A stretch of 29,077 bases of DNA from Caryophanales bacterium UBA6356. Lineage in GTDB: Bacteria; Bacillota_I; Bacilli_A; RFN20; CAG-826. Location: positions 1 through 29,077 of the forward strand of contig DJRQ01000045.1 in NCBI GenBank assembly GCA_002440125.1, written 5' to 3'. The notes beneath the pieces were generated by a model, which saw only the letters and a list, made by a program, of their open reading frames with translations, did not search any database and was not told the origin of the DNA. Below are positions 9,301 to 16,031 of this stretch, piece after piece (position 1 is the stretch's first letter; each line of letters begins with the position of its first letter). A program made the translations under genes and the position numbers.

Positions 9301-9570
9301 ACCGGGCTTAATCTTCAAGGCGCCGACATTGTCATCCATTTGGATCCATGGTGGAATTTTGCTGCCGAAGAACAAGCGACGGACAGAGCTTATCGGTTAG
9401 GTCAAAAAAGGCCAGTGACGGTTTATAAACTCTATTGCCGAAAATCCATCGAAGAAAAGGTTTTGGAACTTCAGGATTCTAAGAAGGAGCTTTATGATTC
9501 TTTAATCCACGCTTCCAATTCCTTTTTGGCTACTCTTTCCAAAGAGGATTTGGATTTCTTGCTCAATTAA
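6364..9570 (+). CDS. SNF2-family DNA-dependent ATPase/helicase (YwqA/RapA-like)
   Basis: The C-terminal half of this 1068-residue protein holds a complete SNF2 motor. Visible motifs are YQLHAVKWL, Walker A DDMGLGKT (629-636), the DEAQ box (728-731), LTGTPIEN, FLLRRTKDEV, the GGTGLNLQ motif (about 978-985) and ATDRAYRLGQ (about 1005-1014). Nothing essential is missing, so it should be an active translocase on double-stranded nucleic acid. The first 560 or so residues lack an obvious known domain and resemble the poorly described N-terminal regions of bacterial SNF2 proteins. The ATG lies inside the SWIM gene, 14 bases before its stop, with AAGGGGG as ribosome site. Roles in transcription recycling (RapA-like) or DNA repair are both possible; context does not decide. 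Confidence 0.93.
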   Translation: MFLYKNLPLLLPKVQALLSESEVTRSVFKKLQEGLYQVAIRYERKKEWISYEAFDVKDGILSNFPYFAIAVDSSGKVYSLSENGSIYLSYQEEALFCFALLLDKKLSEEGEEKIRSFYALILPDISPLLNLNEKERKERREIREDFLNFMQLREAPVREKEEYVPLNLLELSISLHNDSDTPVLTFEIYDGEKRLFSPRSLTAFFTSLSEQSLYSVGKKDIRLSYSLFSEKNRNVLTFLSNAFYSSADRYYSYRGNEIPLSISSLNRFLGLYAGENISFQGQSYYISSDIQEAKVVLQENGNVLLSPSIKALEGMMFYLEGSHLLLLNSNSGILERFYFQNSKLGKLYSYFLRNPKASTKLLGDLLLPYVQGADVEDGSNSLKINFYVDINDKGELLFHTEYLVFDEVKGYVELKDNVYYASRINRFKKELELLEIPEEGTLKDEGKILSFLKRDLSSLKKTCRLLLSERLGRTHVSHVGNFDIHLERNVDWLSVKVKSKEFSEEELSKILKAYRAKKKFILLRDKAILLDEKEVDELSRLAKNLHLDDRFINDDIPLYEAFNLNSLEEGNHVTYGDFVKKFVDDILSFDQRKIALSENLGNVLRPYQLHAVKWLDALYENKMGGILADDMGLGKTLETIAFLSLPKKTKKPSLIIVPKSVLYNWKDEIKRFAPALRVSLLDGSKEERLALINEMKDGKEGIYVTSYDSLRNDSSLYEGALFDTIVCDEAQTIKNALALKSKAIKRLKGSFRLALTGTPIENSMADLWAIFDFLMPGYLRTLPIFKTTYVMAGNQEEARRVLSKKVQPFLLRRTKDEVLKELPPKTVERISIPMDPESESFYLATLQEARAKQKEMSRRSEKGSSGRYSSSFSMLPILTKLREICVDPGAFFDGFMTPSAKLSHAINLTKDGVLGGHKILVFSAFTKVLAHFSSLLLEEGIASFTIEGDVDSKKRIALANKFNNENETKVMLVSLKAGGTGLNLQGADIVIHLDPWWNFAAEEQATDRAYRLGQKRPVTVYKLYCRKSIEEKVLELQDSKKELYDSLIHASNSFLATLSKEDLDFLLN

Positions 9571-9581
9571 TTTATGACGTT

Positions 9582-9644
9582 TGTCTAAAATGTAGACAGA
9601 GCATTAGACTTGTCGAATTCTTTTTTGTTTCTTAGCTCTATACT
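9582..9644 (+). promoter_or_regulatory. Inverted repeat and -10 box upstream of the 157-residue protein
   Basis: TGTCTA-AAATG-TAGACA at 9582-9598 is a perfect interrupted palindrome with no T-run after it, so it resembles an operator more than a terminator. A TATACT box at 9639-9644 is a reasonable -10 for the gene at 9671. No convincing -35 is seen. Confidence 0.4.
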
Positions 9645-9670
9645 ATTTGCATTCGTTGGAGGAAACGTCC

Positions 9671-10144
9671 ATGGCTTTAGAAAAAGAAACAGTCGAAGTC
9701 GAGGTTGTCGACAAAAAGGGATCCCAAAAGAAAGAATCTTCTTTCAAGAAGTTTTTTGAGAAAGCGAAGAAGACGATCAACAGCAATATATTGGAAGACA
9801 AAATCAAAAGCGCTTATCGTACCTCTCACCAAGAATTCGACTATTATTCGTTTGGAGATAATTCTCTTTTTAATGGCGCTAGCGTATATGGTGAGCTAAA
9901 AGACGATGTTTTGACTTATTTCGGAGAAGCCTCCATTTCTCCTTGGAGCGTCGTTTTAGACGCCCAAAGCGAAAAAGCCTATTATGCAACGAATGAAGTA
10001 ACGCCGGTCATGCTTCAAGTAGAGGTTGATGGGAAGACTTACGAAAGAGTGGGTAGGTCCATCCGTCTTGACCCGAACGTCTCAGAAGTGAAAGTCATCA
10101 AGGCTGAGAATCATTACTATCTCTATAAAGGGGATGAAAAATAA
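9671..10144 (+). CDS. Protein of unknown function, 157 residues, charged N-terminus
   Basis: I do not recognise this protein. The first 45 residues are very charged and lysine-rich (for example KKFFEKAKKTI) and are probably flexible or helical. The rest looks like a small alternating beta domain rich in Tyr, Val and Asp. No signal peptide, membrane segment or cysteine is present. The ATG at 9671 is chosen because GGAGG lies just ahead at good spacing; an in-frame TTG at 9647 is upstream of that site. It sits alone between the SNF2 gene and a phosphoesterase gene, with possible promoters on both sides. Cytoplasmic location is inferred. Confidence 0.75.
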   Translation: MALEKETVEVEVVDKKGSQKKESSFKKFFEKAKKTINSNILEDKIKSAYRTSHQEFDYYSFGDNSLFNGASVYGELKDDVLTYFGEASISPWSVVLDAQSEKAYYATNEVTPVMLQVEVDGKTYERVGRSIRLDPNVSEVKVIKAENHYYLYKGDEK

Positions 10145-10164
10145 AGAAAAACGGCCTTTCTTCG

Positions 10165-10172
10165 TATAAAAT
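10165..10172 (+). promoter_or_regulatory. -10 box directly before the metallophosphoesterase gene
   Basis: TATAAAAT ends six bases before the ATG at 10179 and no Shine-Dalgarno sequence is present. If used, the transcript would start at or next to the start codon. A -35 box is not clear. Confidence 0.45.
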
Positions 10173-10178
10173 AAGCAC

Positions 10179-11057
10179 ATGAGGTTATTCAAAAGCCTTG
10201 TCAGATTTTTTTCGATATTCACTGTTTTGCTCGGCGTTCTTTTGACGTTTTGCTACATCTCTAGGGAAATGGATTTAGTCATTCAACGTTACTCCATCAA
10301 AAGCGAGAAGCTTTCACGAGGGTTCTCGTATCACGCCTTGGTCCTAAGCGATTACCATAATCATGGTTTGGAATATCGGAACGAGTCGCTTTTGGATGCT
10401 ATTGAATCAGAAAATCCCGACTCTTTGTTTCTTCTTGGGGATATGGTGGATAGCCATACGGACTCTCAAGATCTCATGGTCCTAGATTCTTTGGCTTCTT
10501 TTATTGAGGAGAAAGGATATCCTGCCTATTTTGTAAGCGGAAATCATGAAGAGGATGCGAAAAACGAGATTCGCGACGCTTCCTACGATATCTATCGGAA
10601 ACGGCATATAACAATTTTGAATGAGAACAATCAACACGCAACATTAAGGGAAAACAATGGGGTTTCGCTTAATGTTTTTGGATTTCGCGATCCTGGATAT
10701 TGGGATAAAGACAAAACGGGTTTGTTGGTGGGAAGCGCTATAAACGAACAAGCGAAGACGATGAATCTCAACCTAAAAGACTTCAATGTGCTTTTGTCGC
10801 ATAAGCCCTCTTACTTTGAAGTGGCGAAAGAAAAAGGCTTCGATTTGACTCTTTCTGGGCACACGCATGCTGGGCAAGTCGATTTATGGGGTTATCCCCT
10901 TTTGTCGCTTCCTTGGACCAAGTACAAAAAAGGAAGCTACATTGAAGATGGCAAGGAACTTATCATTTCCAATGGCTTGGGGGTTAGCTATGATCTGCCT
11001 TTTCGTTTCCATTGTCCTTTTACTCTTGTGTCTGTGACTATCCTTGGCGCAAGATGA
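10179..11057 (+). CDS. Membrane-anchored metallophosphoesterase (YkuE/YaeI-like)
   Basis: The 292-residue protein starts with a basic N-terminus and one hydrophobic segment (about 9-26) that should anchor it in the membrane. The calcineurin-type phosphoesterase domain then has all the metal-binding blocks: DYH (Asp58, His60), GDMVD (Asp88, Asp91), GNHE (121-124), His208, and GHTH with His228 and His230. Relatives hydrolyse phosphodiesters or lipid-linked pyrophosphates, and the membrane anchor fits a lipid-type substrate. The substrate itself cannot be read from sequence. The flippase-like gene follows after a 59-base gap containing its own possible promoter. There is no ribosome site before the ATG, so translation may be leaderless. 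Confidence 0.87.
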   Translation: MRLFKSLVRFFSIFTVLLGVLLTFCYISREMDLVIQRYSIKSEKLSRGFSYHALVLSDYHNHGLEYRNESLLDAIESENPDSLFLLGDMVDSHTDSQDLMVLDSLASFIEEKGYPAYFVSGNHEEDAKNEIRDASYDIYRKRHITILNENNQHATLRENNGVSLNVFGFRDPGYWDKDKTGLLVGSAINEQAKTMNLNLKDFNVLLSHKPSYFEVAKEKGFDLTLSGHTHAGQVDLWGYPLLSLPWTKYKKGSYIEDGKELIISNGLGVSYDLPFRFHCPFTLVSVTILGAR

Positions 11058-11084
11058 AAAGGGCTCGTTCTCTTTCGCTTCCTT

Positions 11085-11106
11085 TGGTAAAATAGACTTT
11101 GTCTAT
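11085..11106 (+). promoter_or_regulatory. Extended -10 and operator-like palindrome before the flippase gene
   Basis: TGGTAAAAT (11085-11093) is an extended -10 box. The perfect inverted repeat ATAGAC-TTT-GTCTAT (11092-11106) overlaps its end and the expected start point. Half-sites resemble those at 9582-9598, though in opposite arrangement. Confidence 0.4.
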
Positions 11107-11116
11107 TTCAGCATTA

Positions 11117-12580
11117 ATGGCAAAAAAAGAGAAAAACGAAAACATGAACCTCGACGGTTCAAAGAAGAAAAAGAAGAGTAGAAGCTCTTTGATTATGTTC
11201 ATTTTGGTGCTCGCCTTGACGGTGGGTTCTTTGGTGTTCTCATTTTATGGCGCGGGTGACGGCGATGTCGCTTATGGCTTTAATACCGTCTATAACGCTC
11301 TTTTGAATAGCAACCCTTTTTATCTTCTTATCATGGCTTCTGTCTTTTTTCTTTCCTATATCTTGGATGGTTTGGTCATTCAGATTTTCTGCCGTCTTTA
11401 TACGCGCCATTATCATTTGCATCAAGGGGTAGCCAACGCCCTGATTGGAACTTTTTACAACAACGTCACTCCAAGTGCTTCTGGCGGCCAATTCATGCAA
11501 GTCTATACCCTTAAAAAACAAGGAGTGGAAGTCAGCAATGCCGCCAGCATCATGGTCATGTGGTTCATCCTTTATCAAATCGCGCTTATCGCTTTCGATA
11601 TTTTGGCGATTTGTTTTGAATGGAAAACGATTATGTCCATCAAATCCTTCCAAATTCCGAATTTCTCGCTCTTTGGATGGAATGGCGAGATTCCCATGCT
11701 TCCTCTCATTATCGTTGGTTTTGTGCTAAACGTTTCGATTATCGCTTTGCTCTTGCTTATGTCCTATTCCCATCGTTTTCATAATTTCATCATGCATTAT
11801 TTTGTCGGTTTCCTGGGGAAAATTCATATTTTGAAAGATCCGGACAAAACAAGAGAAAACCTTCGCGTTCGCATTGAGAACTTTAAAGTGGAACTCCGTC
11901 GTCTACAGGCGAATATTCCAGTAACGATTTTGATTTTCGTCCTCTTTATGCTGATTCTTTTTTGCCGTTTTTCGATTCCTTATTTCGCTGGCATGGCTCT
12001 TAATGCCTATGGGGCCAACGAAGGCTTTTCCTTATTACGCATGTTTGACGCTTGCTTCCGAAGCGCTTTCCACCAAATGGTGACTGGTCTTGTCCCTATT
12101 CCTGGTGCAGCGGGCGTTTCAGAACTTTTTTATGCTGCTATGTTCAATGATTTTTTCGTTGAAACGTATGGGGTTGGACCTAATGGTCTTACGATGGTTA
12201 GAAGCGCGAGCGCGAATATGATGACCTCTCAGATTTTGTGGCGTTTCACGACATTCTATTTGATGCTATTGATTTCCGGCTTAGTGGCTTCTTTATACCA
12301 TTCGAAACCGCGGGAGACTTTCCGTTATGCCACAAGACAGACCTATATCGATATGCAACTGGCCTCCGTGGAGACAGACAAGATGAATTTCGATACTTTG
12401 TATGAGACGAAACAACTTTCCCGAAAATCCATCGAAAGACGGGTGACGCAGTCGACGAAGTCTTGGGGACTATTGACGGGCGATGATTATGTTGGCATTC
12501 GCTTTTCTAAGAACGCCCTCTTGCCATCGGCATCAAAATCGAAAATGAAAACGAAAAAGAACAGCAATCTTTTGGATTAG
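11117..12580 (+). CDS. Polytopic membrane protein of the UPF0104/LPG-synthase TM (flippase-like) family
   Basis: This 487-residue integral membrane protein has a basic N-terminus and roughly seven or eight hydrophobic helices, for example near residues 26-45 and at MVMWFILYQIALIAF. It carries the family motif FYNNVTPSASGGQ (about 113-125). The family includes the N-terminal flippase part of MprF and stand-alone relatives often encoded beside lipid glycosyltransferases. The C-terminal 90 or so residues are polar and probably cytoplasmic; there is no aminoacyl-transferase domain. The next gene is a glycosyltransferase five bases away, so a role in moving a glycolipid or lipid-linked sugar across the membrane is inferred. 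The start is uncertain: ATG 11117, ATG 11144 and TTG 11099 are all in frame and none has a good ribosome site. Confidence 0.8.
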   Translation: MAKKEKNENMNLDGSKKKKKSRSSLIMFILVLALTVGSLVFSFYGAGDGDVAYGFNTVYNALLNSNPFYLLIMASVFFLSYILDGLVIQIFCRLYTRHYHLHQGVANALIGTFYNNVTPSASGGQFMQVYTLKKQGVEVSNAASIMVMWFILYQIALIAFDILAICFEWKTIMSIKSFQIPNFSLFGWNGEIPMLPLIIVGFVLNVSIIALLLLMSYSHRFHNFIMHYFVGFLGKIHILKDPDKTRENLRVRIENFKVELRRLQANIPVTILIFVLFMLILFCRFSIPYFAGMALNAYGANEGFSLLRMFDACFRSAFHQMVTGLVPIPGAAGVSELFYAAMFNDFFVETYGVGPNGLTMVRSASANMMTSQILWRFTTFYLMLLISGLVASLYHSKPRETFRYATRQTYIDMQLASVETDKMNFDTLYETKQLSRKSIERRVTQSTKSWGLLTGDDYVGIRFSKNALLPSASKSKMKTKKNSNLLD

Positions 12581-12585
12581 TAACG

Positions 12586-13761
12586 ATGAGAGTGGTTATT
12601 TTTACGGATACATATCCCCCTGAGATCAATGGGGTGGCGACCTCTTGCTTCAATTTGACTCGTACCTTGAAAGAGCACGGCGAAGAAGTGCTTGTTGTCA
12701 CGACGAATATCTATGGGAACGAGCTTTCCAAAAAAGGAGATGTTATCCGCATTCCCGGAATTGAATTGAAATGGCTTTATAACTACCGTTTGGCTTATTT
12801 TTACAATAAAGGCGCCGCAAAGCTTATCGAGGACTTTAAACCGGATGTCTTTCATATCCAAGCGGATTGGGGCGTTGGTCAATTCGGAAGCATCATGGCC
12901 GCTCGCATGAAGATGCCCACCGTTTACACTTTTCATAGCGACCTTGAGGATTATACCTATTACGTTACCCATGGCCATTTCGATAGAGCGGCTCGCGGCA
13001 TTATTCGTGGATATGTCCGCTATACCGCCCATCGCATCGATGAATTTATTACGCCAAGCTCAAAAACCAAAGAATACATGCGTTCCATAGGGGTCGATGG
13101 TTATATAAACGTCATTCCTACGGGTATTGATTTCGGTGCATTTAGTGATGATCTGGTGGATGAGAAGAGGCTTTCGGAAATTCGAAAAGAGTTTCAAATT
13201 GATCAAGATGCTTATGTCATCCTTTCCTTAGGAAGAGTCGCCAAAGAGAAAAGCATCGACCTTTGCTTAAAAGGGTATGCGAAATTTTTGCGGAACAAGC
13301 CTTCGAAAAAGACCCTATTTGTTATTGTGGGGGGAGGACCGGCGTTAGAAGAGCTTAAAGATTTGTCGAAAAAATTGGAAATCGATGATCACGTTCGTTT
13401 TTTAGGGCCGGTGCCACCTAAAAACGTTCCTCTTTATTATCATCTTGGAGATCTTTTCGTGAGCGCTTCTATTACCGAGACCCAAGGACTTACATTTATG
13501 GAATCGATGGCCGCAGGCGTCCCTCTTCTTGCGCGATACGACGATTCTCTCTTGGGGACGATTCATGATATGGAAAATGGTTTCTTTTTTATCGACGAGA
13601 ACGATTTCGCTTCGAAAGTGAATTACATCATGTCTCTAACCAAGGAAAAACGCGCTTCCATCATCGCGAAAGCGAAAGAAGGCCTTGGGCCTTATAGCTT
13701 AGAGAAATTTTACGAGAATATCATGGAGGTTTATCGGCGTGCCATACGGAAAAACTGGTAA
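12586..13761 (+). CDS. Glycosyltransferase family 4, diacylglycerol glucosyltransferase-like
   Basis: The 391-residue product begins MRVVIFTDTYPPEINGVATS, the typical opening of GT4 enzymes such as the monoglucosyldiacylglycerol synthases of Acholeplasma and Gram-positive bacteria. The C-terminal donor-binding domain has the ExxxxxxxE motif (Glu298 and Glu306) followed by SMAAGVPLLA. No membrane helix is seen; such enzymes attach to the inner membrane face. Membrane glycolipid synthesis from UDP-glucose and diacylglycerol is the best guess, helped by the flippase-like gene just upstream. Another acceptor cannot be excluded. There is no clear ribosome site, so translation is probably coupled to the upstream gene. 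The end overlaps recX by 23 bases. Confidence 0.83.
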   Translation: MRVVIFTDTYPPEINGVATSCFNLTRTLKEHGEEVLVVTTNIYGNELSKKGDVIRIPGIELKWLYNYRLAYFYNKGAAKLIEDFKPDVFHIQADWGVGQFGSIMAARMKMPTVYTFHSDLEDYTYYVTHGHFDRAARGIIRGYVRYTAHRIDEFITPSSKTKEYMRSIGVDGYINVIPTGIDFGAFSDDLVDEKRLSEIRKEFQIDQDAYVILSLGRVAKEKSIDLCLKGYAKFLRNKPSKKTLFVIVGGGPALEELKDLSKKLEIDDHVRFLGPVPPKNVPLYYHLGDLFVSASITETQGLTFMESMAAGVPLLARYDDSLLGTIHDMENGFFFIDENDFASKVNYIMSLTKEKRASIIAKAKEGLGPYSLEKFYENIMEVYRRAIRKNW

Positions 13762-14536
13762 GAGACTTCATAAGATTGATATCCTTCGGAATGGCAAAAT
13801 ACGCCTTTCTTTCTCAGGAAAGGAACTCGTCGTTTCTAAGGACACATTCACCAATCACTTTCTCTATGAAGGCAAGGACGTCTCGGCGCAAGAGATTTTT
13901 CAAATGGAGAAAGAAAACTCCATGGACGATCTTTTTCGTTATGGCAAGAGATTGGCTTTGAGGGGTGCTTATTCCTCTTTCGAAATGAAAGAAAAACTTT
14001 TTGCCAAAAACCAAAAAAACGCCGCAAAAGTCCTTTTAAATTTAATAAACGAAGGGTTTATCGATGATAAAAGACTTGCCCATGATATCTTTGAGACAAA
14101 ACTCCTGCGTGGCTATGGCGAAGAAAGAATTAAACGTGAACTCCTTTTGGAAAAACACATTGATGTTGGGATCGTGAATTCCCTAGACGCTAAAAAGCTC
14201 GATAAAAAAGAAGCCCGAGATCTTATCCCCCTCTACGAAAAGAAATATGCATCGTGCTCGAATAAAGAACGCAGGGAAAAGATCAAGCTCTCGCTTCTAA
14301 GAAGGGGTTTTTCCGAAAAAGACATTGATGCCGCTCTTTCGGAACTATCTCCTATTCCAAATTCTTTGGAAACGAAAAACGCCATATGCGAAGCCGGCGT
14401 ATTCTATAGAAGGTATCAAAGGAAGTATAATGGTAAGGAGCTTTATTATCATCTCGAGATGGCTCTTTTAAGAAAAGGATACGACAAGAGGGCGATACAA
14501 AAAGCATTGGAGGAAATAAAAGATGGATCTCATTAA
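13739..14536 (+). CDS. recX: RecX-family regulatory protein
   Basis: The 265-residue protein has the RecX layout: an N-terminal beta region (IDILRNGKIRLSFSGKELVV), then repeated three-helix units seen in DLFRYGKRLALRGAYSSFEM, LLNLINEGFIDDKRLAHDIF and RRGFSEKDIDAALSEL. RecX binds RecA filaments and tunes recombination and the SOS response. Length is close to other Firmicute RecX proteins. The start is GTG with GGAGG upstream, inside the glycosyltransferase gene. It overlaps yhaM by 14 bases. No recA is in the window. The link with lipid genes upstream looks like operon packing rather than function. Confidence 0.87.
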   Translation: MPYGKTGKRLHKIDILRNGKIRLSFSGKELVVSKDTFTNHFLYEGKDVSAQEIFQMEKENSMDDLFRYGKRLALRGAYSSFEMKEKLFAKNQKNAAKVLLNLINEGFIDDKRLAHDIFETKLLRGYGEERIKRELLLEKHIDVGIVNSLDAKKLDKKEARDLIPLYEKKYASCSNKERREKIKLSLLRRGFSEKDIDAALSELSPIPNSLETKNAICEAGVFYRRYQRKYNGKELYYHLEMALLRKGYDKRAIQKALEEIKDGSH

Positions 14537-15485
14537 GGATTTGATGGATGGAAGTCAGGTATTTTCGCAATATCTCGTCTCATCTTGCAATAAATGCGTC
14601 AATACCAAAGGAAAGAATTATCTCAATCTTACCTTGCAAGATAGGACAGGGGAGATACCGGCGAAAAAGTGGGATGTCTATCCTGATGACGTGGCTATTT
14701 TCACTCCTGGCAACATCGTAAGCGTTCAAGGCGAAGTGCTTTCTTATAATGGCGCGCTTCAAATGAAAATCATCAATGGCGAGCAAGTAGATCGCTCTGA
14801 CATGGACGTTTCTCGTTTTGTGCCCGATGCACCGGTTTCTTTAGAGGAGCTCAAGAAGAAACTCGTTACTTATATCGAATCGATTGAGAATGAAGATATC
14901 AAGAAAATAACGAAATATCTCATCGAGAAATTCAAAACTCGTTATTTCGATTATCCAGCCGCGACAAGAAACCACCATAATTACCTTCATGGGCTCTTGT
15001 TCCATAGCCTTTCGATGGCTGATGATGCGAATGCATTAACAAAGCTATATCCCATGCTTGATCGCGATATTCTAATCGCTGGCGCCTTGCTCCATGACAT
15101 TGGCAAAACAATCGAGATGAGCGGTCCTGTTGCTACCACTTATACCACAGAAGGGAAGCTTCTTGGCCACATTTCGATAATGCAAGCGGAAATTCGCATG
15201 GCTGCCAAAGAACTCGGCATGATGAATGATAACGATGAGGAAAGCGAAATCCCGATGCTTTTGGAACACATGGTTTTGTCACATCATGGGCAACCTGATT
15301 ATGGTTCGCCTGTCTATCCTATGACCTTAGAAGCGTACGCTTTATCAATGATTGATGATTTCGACGCCAAAATGGTGATGATTAGCAAAGCCTTGGAAAA
15401 TATCGCTCCTGGCGATTTTACACCTCGTATCTTTTCCTTGAACGACACTCCTCTTTATTCTCCTAAATACAAAAAGAAGAAGTGA
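14523..15485 (+). CDS. yhaM: 3'-5' exoribonuclease YhaM
   Basis: The 320-residue protein joins an N-terminal OB-fold (about residues 10-90, with LTLQDRTGEIPAKKWD) to an HD phosphohydrolase domain. Metal-binding residues are visible at His161 (LLFHS) and His191-Asp192 in LLHDIGK, with a later HMVLSHHG. This domain pair and length match YhaM, which degrades RNA from the 3' end and takes part in mRNA turnover. GGAGG lies at good spacing before ATG, within the end of recX. A strong hairpin overlaps the stop codon and ends the operon. Confidence 0.92.
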   Translation: MDLIKDLMDGSQVFSQYLVSSCNKCVNTKGKNYLNLTLQDRTGEIPAKKWDVYPDDVAIFTPGNIVSVQGEVLSYNGALQMKIINGEQVDRSDMDVSRFVPDAPVSLEELKKKLVTYIESIENEDIKKITKYLIEKFKTRYFDYPAATRNHHNYLHGLLFHSLSMADDANALTKLYPMLDRDILIAGALLHDIGKTIEMSGPVATTYTTEGKLLGHISIMQAEIRMAAKELGMMNDNDEESEIPMLLEHMVLSHHGQPDYGSPVYPMTLEAYALSMIDDFDAKMVMISKALENIAPGDFTPRIFSLNDTPLYSPKYKKKK

Positions 15486-15503
15486 CCAACGCACTTCTTC
15501 TTT
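15472..15503. terminator. Convergent terminator hairpin shared by yhaM and hit
   Basis: A perfect 12-bp stem pairs AAAGAAGAAGTG (15473-15484) with CACTTCTTCTTT (15492-15503) around a 7-base loop. T-rich sequence follows on both strands. It overlaps the yhaM stop and lies 15 bases past the end of the opposing hit gene, so it can serve both. Confidence 0.75.
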
Positions 15504-15518
15504 AAGTCCTTATAGAGC

Positions 15519-15941
15519 TTATTTCTTAATGAGCTCTTTTTTAATGGATTCGGCGAGGATAGGGAGATTCATGTCCTTTGAATCGTGGGAGGCCATCGTA
15601 ATTTGAAAGCCGCCTTCCCCTCCGACGTAACGAGGAATTACATGGACATGGAAATGGGGGACGCTTTGTCCGGCGCATTCGCCGGAATTGGTCAATATAT
15701 TAACGCCTTTGGCGCCGAGAACGGCTATTTCCGCTTGTCCGATTCTTTGCGCGACGTCGTAGACTTTGTGCATTAGATCCTTTGGCGTGCTAAGGAAATC
15801 TTGATAATGCTTTTTGGGCATCACCAAAGTGTGACCTCTCGTGGCTTGAGAAATGTCAAGAATGGCCAGGACCTCATCGTCTTCGTAGACTTTTTCGCTG
15901 GGGATTTCGCCGTCGATTATTTTGCAAAATATATCTTTCAT
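15519..15941 (-). CDS. hit: HIT-family nucleotide-binding hydrolase
   Basis: The 140-residue protein opens with MKDIFCKIIDGEIPSEKVYE, the standard start of bacterial HIT (HinT-like) proteins. Near the C-terminus PHFHVHVIPRY carries the histidine triad, with the catalytic middle His. These enzymes cleave nucleotide phosphoramidates and related adducts. An in-frame ATG 63 bases upstream is rejected because AAAGGA lies just before ATG 15941 and the family begins there. It has its own TATAAT box and sits after the terminator of the lipoprotein operon, so it is a single-gene unit. Physiological substrate unknown. Confidence 0.93.
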   Translation of the reverse strand: MKDIFCKIIDGEIPSEKVYEDDEVLAILDISQATRGHTLVMPKKHYQDFLSTPKDLMHKVYDVAQRIGQAEIAVLGAKGVNILTNSGECAGQSVPHFHVHVIPRYVGGEGGFQITMASHDSKDMNLPILAESIKKELIKK

Positions 15942-15962
15942 ACGTTCTTTCCTTTCGCAGGT

Positions 15963-15968
15963 ATTATA
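15963..15968 (-). promoter_or_regulatory. Consensus -10 box for hit
   Basis: A perfect TATAAT on the reverse strand lies 21 bases before the hit ATG. It comes just after the terminator of the upstream lipoprotein genes. The -35 is poor (TTTATT-like). Confidence 0.6.
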
Positions 15969-15988
15969 GTCTTTTTCTTTTTGGAAAT

Positions 15989-16016
15989 AAAAAAGACCAG
16001 TCATTGGAGACTGGCC
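15989..16016 (-). terminator. Terminator of the lipoprotein operon
   Basis: On the reverse strand GGCCAGTC and GACTGGTC form an 8-bp stem (one G-U pair) around a 6-base loop and are followed by TTTTTT. It lies 15 bases past the stop of the 560-residue lipoprotein. Confidence 0.9.
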
Positions 16017-16031
16017 TTAGGATACCTTTCT

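Noticed and set aside
9582..9598. Inverted repeat after the SNF2 gene as a terminator
   Set aside because: The stem is only six pairs and no T-run follows on either side, so it fits an operator better.
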